From JANMCE01 sp963791625 (GTDB taxonomy: Bacteria > Actinomycetota > Acidimicrobiia > Acidimicrobiales > Ilumatobacteraceae), in contig CAWBTA010000016.1 of NCBI GenBank assembly GCA_963791625.1, positions 186,001 to 250,000 of the forward strand: DNA of 64,000 nt, given 5' to 3'. Below the pieces are notes generated by a model. The model ran no database searches, had not been told where the DNA came from, and was given only the letters and a program-made list of their open reading frames with translations. The first letter of the stretch is position 1. Every line of letters starts with the position of its first letter. Position numbers and translations under genes: made by a program. Shown here in pieces: positions 48,035 through 56,115 of the stretch.

Positions 48035-49105
48035 TCAGATAAAGCCGAAGAGGTATGCGCCCGCCGCAACCGACAGGATCGGGCAGGAGACGTTGAGGGC
48101 GAAGCCAAGCAGCACGACCAACCGACCTCGAAAATGACTCGGCGCAGCATCGATCATGGATCCGGCTCGACGGGCACGGACGAAACCGAGGAAGGCCAAC
48201 GGAAACAGCAGAAGGCTACAGAGTCCGAACAGCAGGCCGTACACGGCTTCACTCGGCAGCTCTTTTGGACCGTGGTAGGCCGCCTGCTCGGGAAGCCTTG
48301 CCAATCCAAAGGGGTCAAGGTCAGTTTCCGACGTGCCGGGTGGTAAGTAGCGAGGAGCATCGTCGCTGACGTGCCAGGCTCTCTTCTCACCGAGGTCGTC
48401 AGCCGAGCGCAGGAGTGCCCTTGGCGGTTGCTCGCTGTAACCCGGCATAAACGGCGGTTGTACGGTGAACCTCTCCGTCGTCTGGGCCGACTGGGCGGCG
48501 TGCGCAGGGTAGCTGGGCTGCATGGCATAGCCGGCTGGCGACGGGTGCCCATATTGTTGCATATGCAACGACTGGGTGCCGTCGGCATGGGGCGGTGACG
48601 GGTGACCGTACGGTTGCCCGGCAACCTGCACCGGCATGTGACCGTACCCGGGCGTAGGCCCGTACGGCTGCGGCGGATACGGCGGGGGTGCGGGGTGCCC
48701 GTATGCCGGGGGCTGACCCTGGATCGGCTGTCCAGGATACGGCTGTGCCATGTGGGGCTGCCCGCCGTACGGCGAACCGTGGGGATAGTGCTGGGCCGCG
48801 GGTAGTTGCTCGGCATAGCCGAACGGCTGTGGCGGATACGGGTGGGGTGCCGGCTGCGAAACATAGGGCTGGGCAATATAGGGCTGGGCGGGCCCTTGAT
48901 GCGGCTGCGGTTGAAGGGCAGGTTGGGCCTGAACAGCCTGCCCAGAGTAGGGCGGCTGCGGAGGTACAGTCAGCGTGTCATCGGGCATGATCGGGGGCAC
49001 GTATCCGGATTGGAGTCCATGCAGATGGGCAAATGCGGCGAGGGCGGGGCCGACCGATGACTCCGCTGCAGGTTTTGTTTCAGGACTCGGCCACTCAGAA
49101 CTCAC
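48035..49105 (-). CDS. Pro/Tyr/Gln-rich protein with C-terminal membrane hairpin
   Basis: Protein of 356 residues. Residues 45-240 are low complexity with PYPPQPYG-, AQPY- and YGHP-type units, likely disordered and cytoplasmic. The last 80 residues hold two hydrophobic segments (VYGLLFGLCSLLLFPLAFL and LVVLLGFALNVSCPILSVA) around a basic loop, like DUF4190-type proteins. Function unknown. The GTG start lies 6 nt after TAGCCT (minus strand, 49117-49112). Confidence 0.8.
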   Translation of the reverse strand: MSSEWPSPETKPAAESSVGPALAAFAHLHGLQSGYVPPIMPDDTLTVPPQPPYSGQAVQAQPALQPQPHQGPAQPYIAQPYVSQPAPHPYPPQPFGYAEQLPAAQHYPHGSPYGGQPHMAQPYPGQPIQGQPPAYGHPAPPPYPPQPYGPTPGYGHMPVQVAGQPYGHPSPPHADGTQSLHMQQYGHPSPAGYAMQPSYPAHAAQSAQTTERFTVQPPFMPGYSEQPPRALLRSADDLGEKRAWHVSDDAPRYLPPGTSETDLDPFGLARLPEQAAYHGPKELPSEAVYGLLFGLCSLLLFPLAFLGFVRARRAGSMIDAAPSHFRGRLVVLLGFALNVSCPILSVAAGAYLFGFI

Positions 49106-49185
49106 TCGCGGAGGCTATGAAAGAACGCTCCGCCGCGGTGCTGCTCGCATCAAAAATCACGAAACACTCAAGTGTTGCGAGGCAA

Positions 49186-50355
49186 CTACGGAGCGCTGGT
49201 GACGGTGGGCGTACCGATGCTGCTCAACGCGGCGTCCCGAATCTCCGGTGAGGCCAGGCCGACCCGGCAGGTCGGCACTGCGGCTTGGGCCGCAGTGGTG
49301 TCATCGCGATTGAGCGCGAACACCACTTTGGCGCAGGCGGCATCGGCGAACGTCGGCGACGCAGAGCGCACCGTATCGATGGTTGCCTCGGCTTTTGCGA
49401 GTTTGTCCTTGCCGAAATCGGCCGAGATCTGTCCGGACTGCAACGCGGTCGAAATGAGGCGGGCCTGCAGCCACGCCGACCACGTGATGGCCGAGGCGTT
49501 TGCAGGATCGATCTTCACGACACTGTCGTAGCGCTTCAGCGACCCAACGATGTCTCCGGCCGCCAGCGCGACTCGAGCCTGCGCCATGCCGGCGGCGACG
49601 GGGTCGGAGTTGGTGGCCAGCGCGGCGTCGATCTCCGGCCCGATTTTGCTGACAAGCCCAAGCACCGTTTGGTTCGGGTTCGTAGAAAGGCATGCCTCAT
49701 AGGCCTGCCTTGATCTCATGGGGTCGTCGAGGTCACGAAAACGCAGGACGGCTTGGAAGCAACGCGGATCCGCCAGTGCCGGCTGTGAAGTTGCGGCCTG
49801 GTCGAACTCGGCGTCGACGCCTTCGAAGATGGGGCGGGCCTTGGCCGCGTCGAGCGTGCCCGCCGTGACGGCGTCACGGGTGTCGAGTCGGGTGATCCAT
49901 GCTGCGTAGGTGCGAGCCTCCGCGTTGTCGGGCTGGGTTTCGAGAACCTGCCGAAATCGCTTCAGCGCGCCGGGGCGGTCGGTGCCGAGCGCCGAGCGCG
50001 CTTCGACGAGGAGTTGGTTGGTGTCGCGCACGTTGCCACCGGTCACTCCGTCAGACGGCAGCCGCAGCCCGGCCGATCGGGCCACGAAGAGCCCGGCGCC
50101 GACGGCCACCGCCGCTACCAGTCCGATGCGGGCGAGTGAGCGAGAAAGCCGACGAGGCTTGGCGGTAGGCAGTGCTTGCTTCCCTTCGGCGACCTGATCG
50201 GTGAGAGCGGCCAGGCGGGCGTCGTACCGGGCGCGCAGATCGGCGTAGTCGTCCTCAGTCAAATCACCGGCTGCTCGTTCGGCATCGAGATCCGCGAGTG
50301 AGCGACGCACGAACGCTAGGTCGTCCTCTCGACGAGCAAGGTCATCACGATTCAT
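49186..50355 (-). CDS. ccmI: CcmI-like TPR protein of cytochrome c maturation
   Basis: Protein of 389 residues. The N-terminal cytoplasmic part (FVRRSLADLDAERAAGDLTED) resembles the CcmI/CycH entry segment, followed by one membrane helix (IGLVAAVAVGAGLFVA, about residues 83-98) and a periplasmic-side TPR-like region. CcmI presents apocytochrome c to the heme ligation complex. The ATG overlaps the ccmH stop (ATGA), and it is the last gene of the ccm operon. TPR repeats are weak, so name rests partly on position. Confidence 0.78.
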   Translation of the reverse strand: MNRDDLARREDDLAFVRRSLADLDAERAAGDLTEDDYADLRARYDARLAALTDQVAEGKQALPTAKPRRLSRSLARIGLVAAVAVGAGLFVARSAGLRLPSDGVTGGNVRDTNQLLVEARSALGTDRPGALKRFRQVLETQPDNAEARTYAAWITRLDTRDAVTAGTLDAAKARPIFEGVDAEFDQAATSQPALADPRCFQAVLRFRDLDDPMRSRQAYEACLSTNPNQTVLGLVSKIGPEIDAALATNSDPVAAGMAQARVALAAGDIVGSLKRYDSVVKIDPANASAITWSAWLQARLISTALQSGQISADFGKDKLAKAEATIDTVRSASPTFADAACAKVVFALNRDDTTAAQAAVPTCRVGLASPEIRDAALSSIGTPTVTSAP

Positions 50356-50741
50356 GGACCGGTCCGCCGAAACACGCTGATGGCCACGGCGCCGAGTAGC
50401 ACGAGCAGCATCACGGGTAGGACCCACACCAGACTTGCCGCACCGGTCGCTGGTGGCGTCAGCTGTACAGCGCCGGAGTATTTGGAAGCGATGAAGACGC
50501 GGATCTCGGTATCGCTCTTGCCCGCCGCGACCTGGTTGGCGATCTCCTTCTTGATGATCACCGATGCCGGCGCGTTTGACTGACCCACGCTCTCACCGAC
50601 GCACACCGGGCACTTGGTAGTGGCCGAAATCTCACGGACGCGTTCGAGAGTACTGGCCGCGCCACGATCTCGGGCGCCACCGATGACGAGCAGCACGATG
50701 GTCACGGCAAGGATGGCGAACCATCCGATACGTCGCCTCAA
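50352..50741 (-). CDS. ccmH: Cytochrome c maturation protein CcmH
   Basis: Thiol-reductant protein of 129 residues with an N-terminal membrane anchor, redox motif KCPVCVGESVGQSNA (C-x2-C) and a C-terminal membrane segment, as in the short CcmH form. It reduces apocytochrome CXXCH cysteines or passes electrons from CcmG. The TTG start overlaps the ccmG stop (TTGA). Confidence 0.9.
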   Translation of the reverse strand: MRRRIGWFAILAVTIVLLVIGGARDRGAASTLERVREISATTKCPVCVGESVGQSNAPASVIIKKEIANQVAAGKSDTEIRVFIASKYSGAVQLTPPATGAASLVWVLPVMLLVLLGAVAISVFRRTGP

Positions 50742-51361
50742 GGGTTCGGCACTCCTGCACGTAGTTGCGAAATCAACAATTCAAGTCGTTCGGCCGTGAG
50801 GGTCTGAATGACGTGCTTACGCACGACGCCGTTTGGATCGATGATCCAGGTCTCCGGCACCTTGGCGATGCTGTAGGCGAGGGCGGCGGCGTTGTTCGGG
50901 TCAAACACCACGGGCCAGCCTCCGCCCTGTTCGGCGAAGAACTTCCGCACGGGTGCTTCGTCTTGAGCGAAAACGCTTGTCACCAATTCCACCCGGGATT
51001 CCGGCGGCTTTGCGGCCTGGGCGTCGTGAAACTCGACGAGCGCTGGGTGCTCCTGTCGGCACGGCGTGCACGTACTGGAGAAGAAGTTGAGCACCACCCA
51101 ACTCCCTCGTCGACTAGCCAGGTCGAACGTGTCGCCTTTCATGGTTTTGCCGGTCAGGTTTGGAGCAGCGGCGTTCAAGAGCGGTGTTGCCGCGCTCTCG
51201 GGTGCCTCGCCTTTCGGAGCGCGGGCGAGCAGAACCACGAACGCTGCAATCAACAAAGCCAGGCCCAGCGCCAGGTACGGCGCGAGTGGCCGACGTGTCG
51301 CCATGGTCGGCATGTCATTCGGGGTGTCACTCGGGGTCATGTCTGCGAGCTGATCGGTCAT
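50738..51361 (-). CDS. ccmG: Thiol:disulfide interchange protein CcmG/DsbE
   Basis: Thioredoxin-like protein of 207 residues: membrane anchor around residues 28-48 and active site FFSSTCTPCRQEHPAL, with the cis-Pro region VPETWIIDPNG. Supplies reducing power for apocytochrome c. The ATG overlaps the ccmF stop and the stop overlaps the ccmH start. Confidence 0.92.
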   Translation of the reverse strand: MTDQLADMTPSDTPNDMPTMATRRPLAPYLALGLALLIAAFVVLLARAPKGEAPESAATPLLNAAAPNLTGKTMKGDTFDLASRRGSWVVLNFFSSTCTPCRQEHPALVEFHDAQAAKPPESRVELVTSVFAQDEAPVRKFFAEQGGGWPVVFDPNNAAALAYSIAKVPETWIIDPNGVVRKHVIQTLTAERLELLISQLRAGVPNP

Positions 51362-53328
51362 GCGAGCACCGGGTCCGGTTGGGCGTGCGGCTGCGGCTCG
51401 GGGATCGGAGCGGACGCAGCGTCAGTGGCGAGGCGGCGTTTGCGGCCGGGGAACATAGCGAGCACGGTACCGAAGCCCATGACGAGCCCACCGATCCACA
51501 GCCACATGATGAGCGGGTTGAGCACAATCTGAAGGTTGGCGGTGCCATCGGCCGCGACGGGCTTGGCGAGCGACAGATAGACATCGCCCCACGGCCTGGT
51601 GCGGACCGAGGGGCGGGGCACGATCTGGCCGTTCGAGTTGAACAGCACCTGCGCGGGCGCGTACTCGACGCCATCGATGGTGACCCGGGCCCGCTCGGCC
51701 CTGGACTGCTTGGTCTCCACCACGTCTTTGCCGACGTAGACGATGGTGTGGCCGCCGAACACGGTGCTCTCGCCCGGCTTGAGTGACACGTCCGATGTGC
51801 GGGCGTAACTCTGCGAGGCGGCCAGACCGACGGCTACCAGGATCACGCCAATGTGCACGACCATGCCGCCGTTGGCGCGACCGACCAAACCACGCAGACC
51901 CTGCCGACGGGTAGCCAGCACCAGTTGGCGTCCGGCGGCACCGGCGGCGAATCCGCCGAGCGCAAAGGCGACGAGTGCCGCCACACCCGACCCGCCGAGC
52001 ACGACCGACAGAGCCAACGCACCGACGCCGCACCAGGCCGGCCAGAACAGGCGATCACGCAGCAACTCGGTGGAGGCCTTGCGCCACGGCAGCACCGGCG
52101 CAATTGCCATCATGGTCAGCAGAGCCAAACCAATGGGCATCGTCATCGCATCAAAGAACGGGCGACCGACCGCTACCCGCTTGTTCTGCGTGGCTTCGAT
52201 GATGAGCGGAAACACCGTGCCCAGCAGCACCACGAACGCGAACAACGCGAACAACAAATTGTTGATGAGGAACGCTCCCTCCCGAGACAGTGGGGAGTCA
52301 AACGCGCCGGGCGAACGAAGCCTGTCGCCGCGCCATGCCATCAGGCCGAGCGCCACCGCGACGGTGATACCGAAGAAGGTAAGTAGCCAAGGGCCGATGC
52401 TGCCCTCGCTGAAGGCATGCACCGATTCCACCACGCCCGAGCGAGTGAGGAAGGTGCCGAGAATAGTGAGCGAGAACGTGGCGCACAGCAGTGAAAGGTT
52501 CCACACCCGCAGCATGCCGCGCCGTTCCTGCACGAGTACCGAATGGATGAACGCGGTGGCGGTGAGCCATGGGAGGAAGCTGGCGTTCTCCACCGCGTCC
52601 CAACCCCAATAGCCGCTCCAGCCAAGGACCTCGTAACTCCACCACGCGCCAAGCACGATGCCGAGTGTGAGCAGCCCCCACGCAAACAGTGTCCAACGGC
52701 GGGTTTCGAGCAGCCAGCCCTCTCCGACGCGACCGGTGATCAGCGCGGCGATGGCAAACGCGAACGGCACGGTGAAACCGACGTAACCGAGGTAGAGGAT
52801 GGGCGGATGGAAGGCGACCAGGATGTGGTTCTGCAGGAGTGGGTTCGGGCCGGTGCCTTCAGCGGCGGGCACCGCCAAACGCAGGAACGGGTTGGCCGGC
52901 CCAGCCATCAGCAGGAAGAAGAACGTGCACACGCCGAGCATGACCGTGAGCGCCCACGCCACCAACGGGTCGCCGAGCCGTTTGCGGAACCGACGCACGA
53001 CCGCGACGGTGTAGCCCGCCAGCACAAGTCCCCACAGCAGAATCGACCCCTGCAGCGCCGACCACATGGCTGCGAAGTTATACAGCGGTGGCGTTTTGGA
53101 GGAGCCGACCTTGGCCACGTAAGCCAGCGAGAAATCGCGAGTGATGATGGCTCGCTCCATCGCGATCACGGCGATGATCGCACCGACCAGAACCATCATG
53201 GCGAACACCGGCCCGAAGCGGACCAGTTGTGGCCGACGGCGCAGCAGGCCGATGGCTGACGTGACAAAACCAGCGAGAGACGCCGTCACCGCGAGCGTGA
53301 CGCCCAGGTTCCCAAATGTGGCGTTCAT
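51358..53328 (-). CDS. ccmF: Heme lyase CcmF
   Basis: Large membrane protein of 656 residues with about 14-15 hydrophobic segments and the tryptophan-rich WWD heme-handling motif WSGYWGWDAVENASFLPWL (about residue 250). Ligates heme from CcmE to apocytochrome c. Overlaps ccmE and ccmG by 4 nt each. Confidence 0.95.
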   Translation of the reverse strand: MNATFGNLGVTLAVTASLAGFVTSAIGLLRRRPQLVRFGPVFAMMVLVGAIIAVIAMERAIITRDFSLAYVAKVGSSKTPPLYNFAAMWSALQGSILLWGLVLAGYTVAVVRRFRKRLGDPLVAWALTVMLGVCTFFFLLMAGPANPFLRLAVPAAEGTGPNPLLQNHILVAFHPPILYLGYVGFTVPFAFAIAALITGRVGEGWLLETRRWTLFAWGLLTLGIVLGAWWSYEVLGWSGYWGWDAVENASFLPWLTATAFIHSVLVQERRGMLRVWNLSLLCATFSLTILGTFLTRSGVVESVHAFSEGSIGPWLLTFFGITVAVALGLMAWRGDRLRSPGAFDSPLSREGAFLINNLLFALFAFVVLLGTVFPLIIEATQNKRVAVGRPFFDAMTMPIGLALLTMMAIAPVLPWRKASTELLRDRLFWPAWCGVGALALSVVLGGSGVAALVAFALGGFAAGAAGRQLVLATRRQGLRGLVGRANGGMVVHIGVILVAVGLAASQSYARTSDVSLKPGESTVFGGHTIVYVGKDVVETKQSRAERARVTIDGVEYAPAQVLFNSNGQIVPRPSVRTRPWGDVYLSLAKPVAADGTANLQIVLNPLIMWLWIGGLVMGFGTVLAMFPGRKRRLATDAASAPIPEPQPHAQPDPVLA

Positions 53329-53822
53329 ATCTTGCAGTCGCGAACGCGATCCTTGTTGGCGGCTATGTAGTTCTCGGTGTGCTTTGTGAGGATGCGGTCG
53401 CCCTGGAACGACCCGGCGCTATACACGCCTTCGACCACCACGGGCACCCCTTCGCAGAACACGCCGCCCGGGTCGCCGCCGCCGTAGACAACCGGCACGA
53501 TCACGTTGTTGTAGCTCACCTTGAACGTGAGGCCTGCGCCCTGCTTGTTCACACTGCCGCTCTCGACTGTGCCCTGCAGCCGGATGTGTTTCGACGCAGC
53601 GCAGTCGGCCTTCACCCCGATCTCATCGGCATTGCAAAAGAACGTGGTACTTGCCGTCAGGAACTTGAACACCACGAAGCTGCCGGCAATCAGCATGACG
53701 GCCAACACCACTGACGGCATCAACTTGCGCTTGCGACGCGGCGTTATCGTGACCGGCCGCGGCGAAAGATCGGTGCCGGCAAGGTCACGTTCAACATCGA
53801 CCGAGTCTCGGTCTACGTCCAT
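53325..53822 (-). CDS. ccmE: Heme chaperone CcmE
   Basis: Protein of 165 residues with one membrane anchor (VVLAVMLIAGSFVVF) and an OB-fold domain. The heme-binding histidine lies in ILTKHTENYIA, the equivalent of H-x3-Y in CcmE. Two cysteine-bearing inserts (TFFCNADEIG, VKADC) are unusual and may be a disulfide or metal site. I use the ATG at 53822, which overlaps ccmD by 10 nt. Confidence 0.9.
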   Translation of the reverse strand: MDVDRDSVDVERDLAGTDLSPRPVTITPRRKRKLMPSVVLAVMLIAGSFVVFKFLTASTTFFCNADEIGVKADCAASKHIRLQGTVESGSVNKQGAGLTFKVSYNNVIVPVVYGGGDPGGVFCEGVPVVVEGVYSAGSFQGDRILTKHTENYIAANKDRVRDCKI

Positions 53823-53968
53823 GGCTTGTCCTTGTCGGGCAGCTGTCCGGCCAGCTTGCGGGCACGCCCCAGCATGCGCCACGTGAACAACGCAAGGCTG
53901 CCGAGCACGAGCACATAGCCACCGACGATGTTGACCACGTGATGTTGGATGACCGACGAAAGCATCAT
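53813..53968 (-). CDS. ccmD: CcmD-like small membrane protein (51 aa)
   Basis: A very small gene in the exact ccmD place between ccmC and ccmE. The 51-residue product starts MMLSSVIQHHVVNIVGGY, has one membrane helix (YVLVLGSLALFTWRM) and a basic cytoplasmic stretch (GRARKLAGQLPDKDK), as CcmD does. Its ATG overlaps the ccmC stop (ATGATG) and its end overlaps the ccmE start by 10 nt. CcmD aids release of holo-CcmE from the CcmABC complex. Easy to miss in automatic annotation because of its length. Confidence 0.85.
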   Translation of the reverse strand: MMLSSVIQHHVVNIVGGYVLVLGSLALFTWRMLGRARKLAGQLPDKDKPWT

Positions 53969-54699
53969 CCGATCACCTCGGCGTGACGTTCGGCAATCGC
54001 CATCTGCAGGCCGTGGTCATCCATTGCCTGCTCCATCATGGCCAGACGATTACGATGCATCATCAGCCAGATGTAGACGAGTGCGAACGCCACGAACGAC
54101 ACGAAGAAGCTCAGCAGCATCGGACCGTCGAAGGTGGTCTTGCTCGGACCAATCGATTGGGGCTGGTGAAGCGTCCGCCACCAATCCACGCTGAAGTGGA
54201 TAAGCGGAACGTCGAGGAACGCGATAATGCCGACGATGGCGCAGCGGCGGGCGCGGACTTCGGGCGAAGCTTCGAGGCCACGCAGGGCGAGGTAGCCGAC
54301 GAACATGACGAGCAGCAGCGCGGTGCTGGTGAGCAGCGCGTCCCAACGCCAGTAAACCCCCCAGCTCAACTTGCCCCACAACATGCCCGTCGCCAGGGTC
54401 ACGGCCGTCAGTACTACGCCGATTTCGGCTGAGCAACCGGCGATGCGGTCCCAGGTGAGTGAGCGGGTCCGCCTCCACAGATAGAGGATGGACGACACGG
54501 CCGTGACGCCGAACGCCGTGAAGGTGAGGAACGCGGCGGGCACATGGAGATACAGGTAGCGGACGTTGTCGCCCTGCACTTCGTCGGGAGGCGAGATCAA
54601 CAGGCCGAAGATGACCATCCAGGCGAGGCCGATGAGGGCGAGGATGCCGATAATGCGGGAGCCACGGGTGCCGGTGTGCAACACGTTCGACTCGTTCAT
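53965..54699 (-). CDS. ccmC: Heme exporter protein CcmC
   Basis: Membrane protein of 244 residues with six hydrophobic segments and the heme-handling motif WGVYWRWDALLTS. Attaches heme to CcmE. Start at the ATG 54699 overlapping the ccmB stop (ATGA); a longer open frame upstream lies inside ccmB. Confidence 0.93.
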   Translation of the reverse strand: MNESNVLHTGTRGSRIIGILALIGLAWMVIFGLLISPPDEVQGDNVRYLYLHVPAAFLTFTAFGVTAVSSILYLWRRTRSLTWDRIAGCSAEIGVVLTAVTLATGMLWGKLSWGVYWRWDALLTSTALLLVMFVGYLALRGLEASPEVRARRCAIVGIIAFLDVPLIHFSVDWWRTLHQPQSIGPSKTTFDGPMLLSFFVSFVAFALVYIWLMMHRNRLAMMEQAMDDHGLQMAIAERHAEVIG

Positions 54700-55400
54700 G
54701 CATCCTCCAAAAGAGCTCCGAAGGCCAACAGACCAGCGGCGACGTACACCAGCGCAAACACGGTAAGAAGCCCGGCCCACGGCCAACCTTCCGATACCTT
54801 CACAACTACCGAACCATCCACGCCACGACGGGTACCGAGGGCGGCCTCAAACGCTCGGGACGCACCGATGAGCAGCGGAGCCACCACCGGACCGATAAGG
54901 AGCGGGAGAAGGGTCTCACGCACCGTCGTGCCAGCAGACAGAACACCGTACAGAGTACCTGTGGCCACCAGTCCGACACTTGTCGCGACGGCGGTCGTGA
55001 CCAATAACACCACGCCGGATGCCGGAACCGATACATCGTAGAACACCAAAACACCCGCCAGCAGTACAACTTCGAGCAGCAGCAGTTCGAGCAGCAGGGC
55101 CACGGCCTTGCCAAGAAAGATGCCCGCCGGGTCGAGCGATGACAGACGAAGAGCGTCCAGCGCGCCGTCGGCGGTCTCAATGCTGAACATGCGACCGACC
55201 GAAAGAAACAGCGAAAGCAGGACAGCGATCCAGAACAGTCCGGGTGCGGCCGGGATGAGCACCTTTGCATCGGCATCAAACGCAAACGCGAACAGTACGA
55301 CGAGCAAGACGGCGAACGGAAGCACCTGGAACGCGGTGACGCGACTGTTGAGTTCGAGGCGCAGATCCTTGGCCGCAATCAGGCGAGCGGTTCTCAGCAT
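54696..55400 (-). CDS. ccmB: Heme exporter protein CcmB
   Basis: Permease of 234 residues with about six hydrophobic segments, starting MLRTARLIAAKDLRLELNSR, typical of CcmB. Forms the CcmAB(C) ABC transporter that releases holo-CcmE. Overlaps ccmA by 7 nt. Confidence 0.92.
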   Translation of the reverse strand: MLRTARLIAAKDLRLELNSRVTAFQVLPFAVLLVVLFAFAFDADAKVLIPAAPGLFWIAVLLSLFLSVGRMFSIETADGALDALRLSSLDPAGIFLGKAVALLLELLLLEVVLLAGVLVFYDVSVPASGVVLLVTTAVATSVGLVATGTLYGVLSAGTTVRETLLPLLIGPVVAPLLIGASRAFEAALGTRRGVDGSVVVKVSEGWPWAGLLTVFALVYVAAGLLAFGALLEDA

Positions 55401-56041
55401 GTCGGTTGCACCACGCGTCCGGCGTCGATGCGGACCACGCGCGTCGCCAGCGGTTCAGCCCGGTCGAGTTCGTGGCTGGCGAACAGGATCGTCGCCCCGG
55501 CAGCTGCGGCGCGGCGCAGCACGTCGTCGATGAGGTCGCGACCGTCGGCGTCGAGGCCGGCATGAGGTTCGTCGAGCAGCCACAGTTCGGGTCGTCGGGC
55601 CAGCACGGTGGCCAGCGCGGTACGACGGCGTTGCCCTGCCGAAAGCTTGACTACCTTTACCGCGGCCAGCCGTCCGCTGAGGCCGAGCTCTGCGAGCGCG
55701 GCATCGACCTCCGCATCGGATGCACCAGCGGTCTGCCCCCAGAACCGGACGTTCTCGGTGACGGTCAAATCGTCGTAGAGGCCGTTGGCGTGACTCAGCA
55801 AACCCACCCGTGACCGCACGGCCCGGCGGTCGAGAGTGAGATCCACTCCAAGCACGTTGGCGGTGCCCTGCACCACGGGTAACAGACCGGCGCAGGCCCG
55901 CAACAGGCTTGTCTTGCCGGCCCCGTTTGGTCCACGCAACAGCACAATTTCGCAGGGATTGACGGTGAGCGAAGCGCCGGTGAGCACCGGGAATCGACCG
56001 TGGACGGCGACGGCCTCAGAAAAGTAAACAACCGGCTCCAT
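55394..56041 (-). CDS. ccmA: Cytochrome c biogenesis ATP-binding protein CcmA
   Basis: ABC ATPase of 215 residues: Walker A RGPNGAGKTSLLRA, signature KLSAGQRRRTALA, Walker B LWLLDEPHAGLD. First gene of the operon ccmABCDEFGHI. The ATG at 56041 is followed upstream by a 74-bp region shared with the sortase gene; TAGCGT on the minus strand (56061-56056) is a candidate -10 box. Confidence 0.93.
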   Translation of the reverse strand: MEPVVYFSEAVAVHGRFPVLTGASLTVNPCEIVLLRGPNGAGKTSLLRACAGLLPVVQGTANVLGVDLTLDRRAVRSRVGLLSHANGLYDDLTVTENVRFWGQTAGASDAEVDAALAELGLSGRLAAVKVVKLSAGQRRRTALATVLARRPELWLLDEPHAGLDADGRDLIDDVLRRAAAAGATILFASHELDRAEPLATRVVRIDAGRVVQPTC

Positions 56042-56115
56042 CGTTGATCGAAACGCTATCGGACCCGGCCCAATGGAACCCAACGCGGCTGCGCACCCTC
56101 TATCGTGATCAGACT

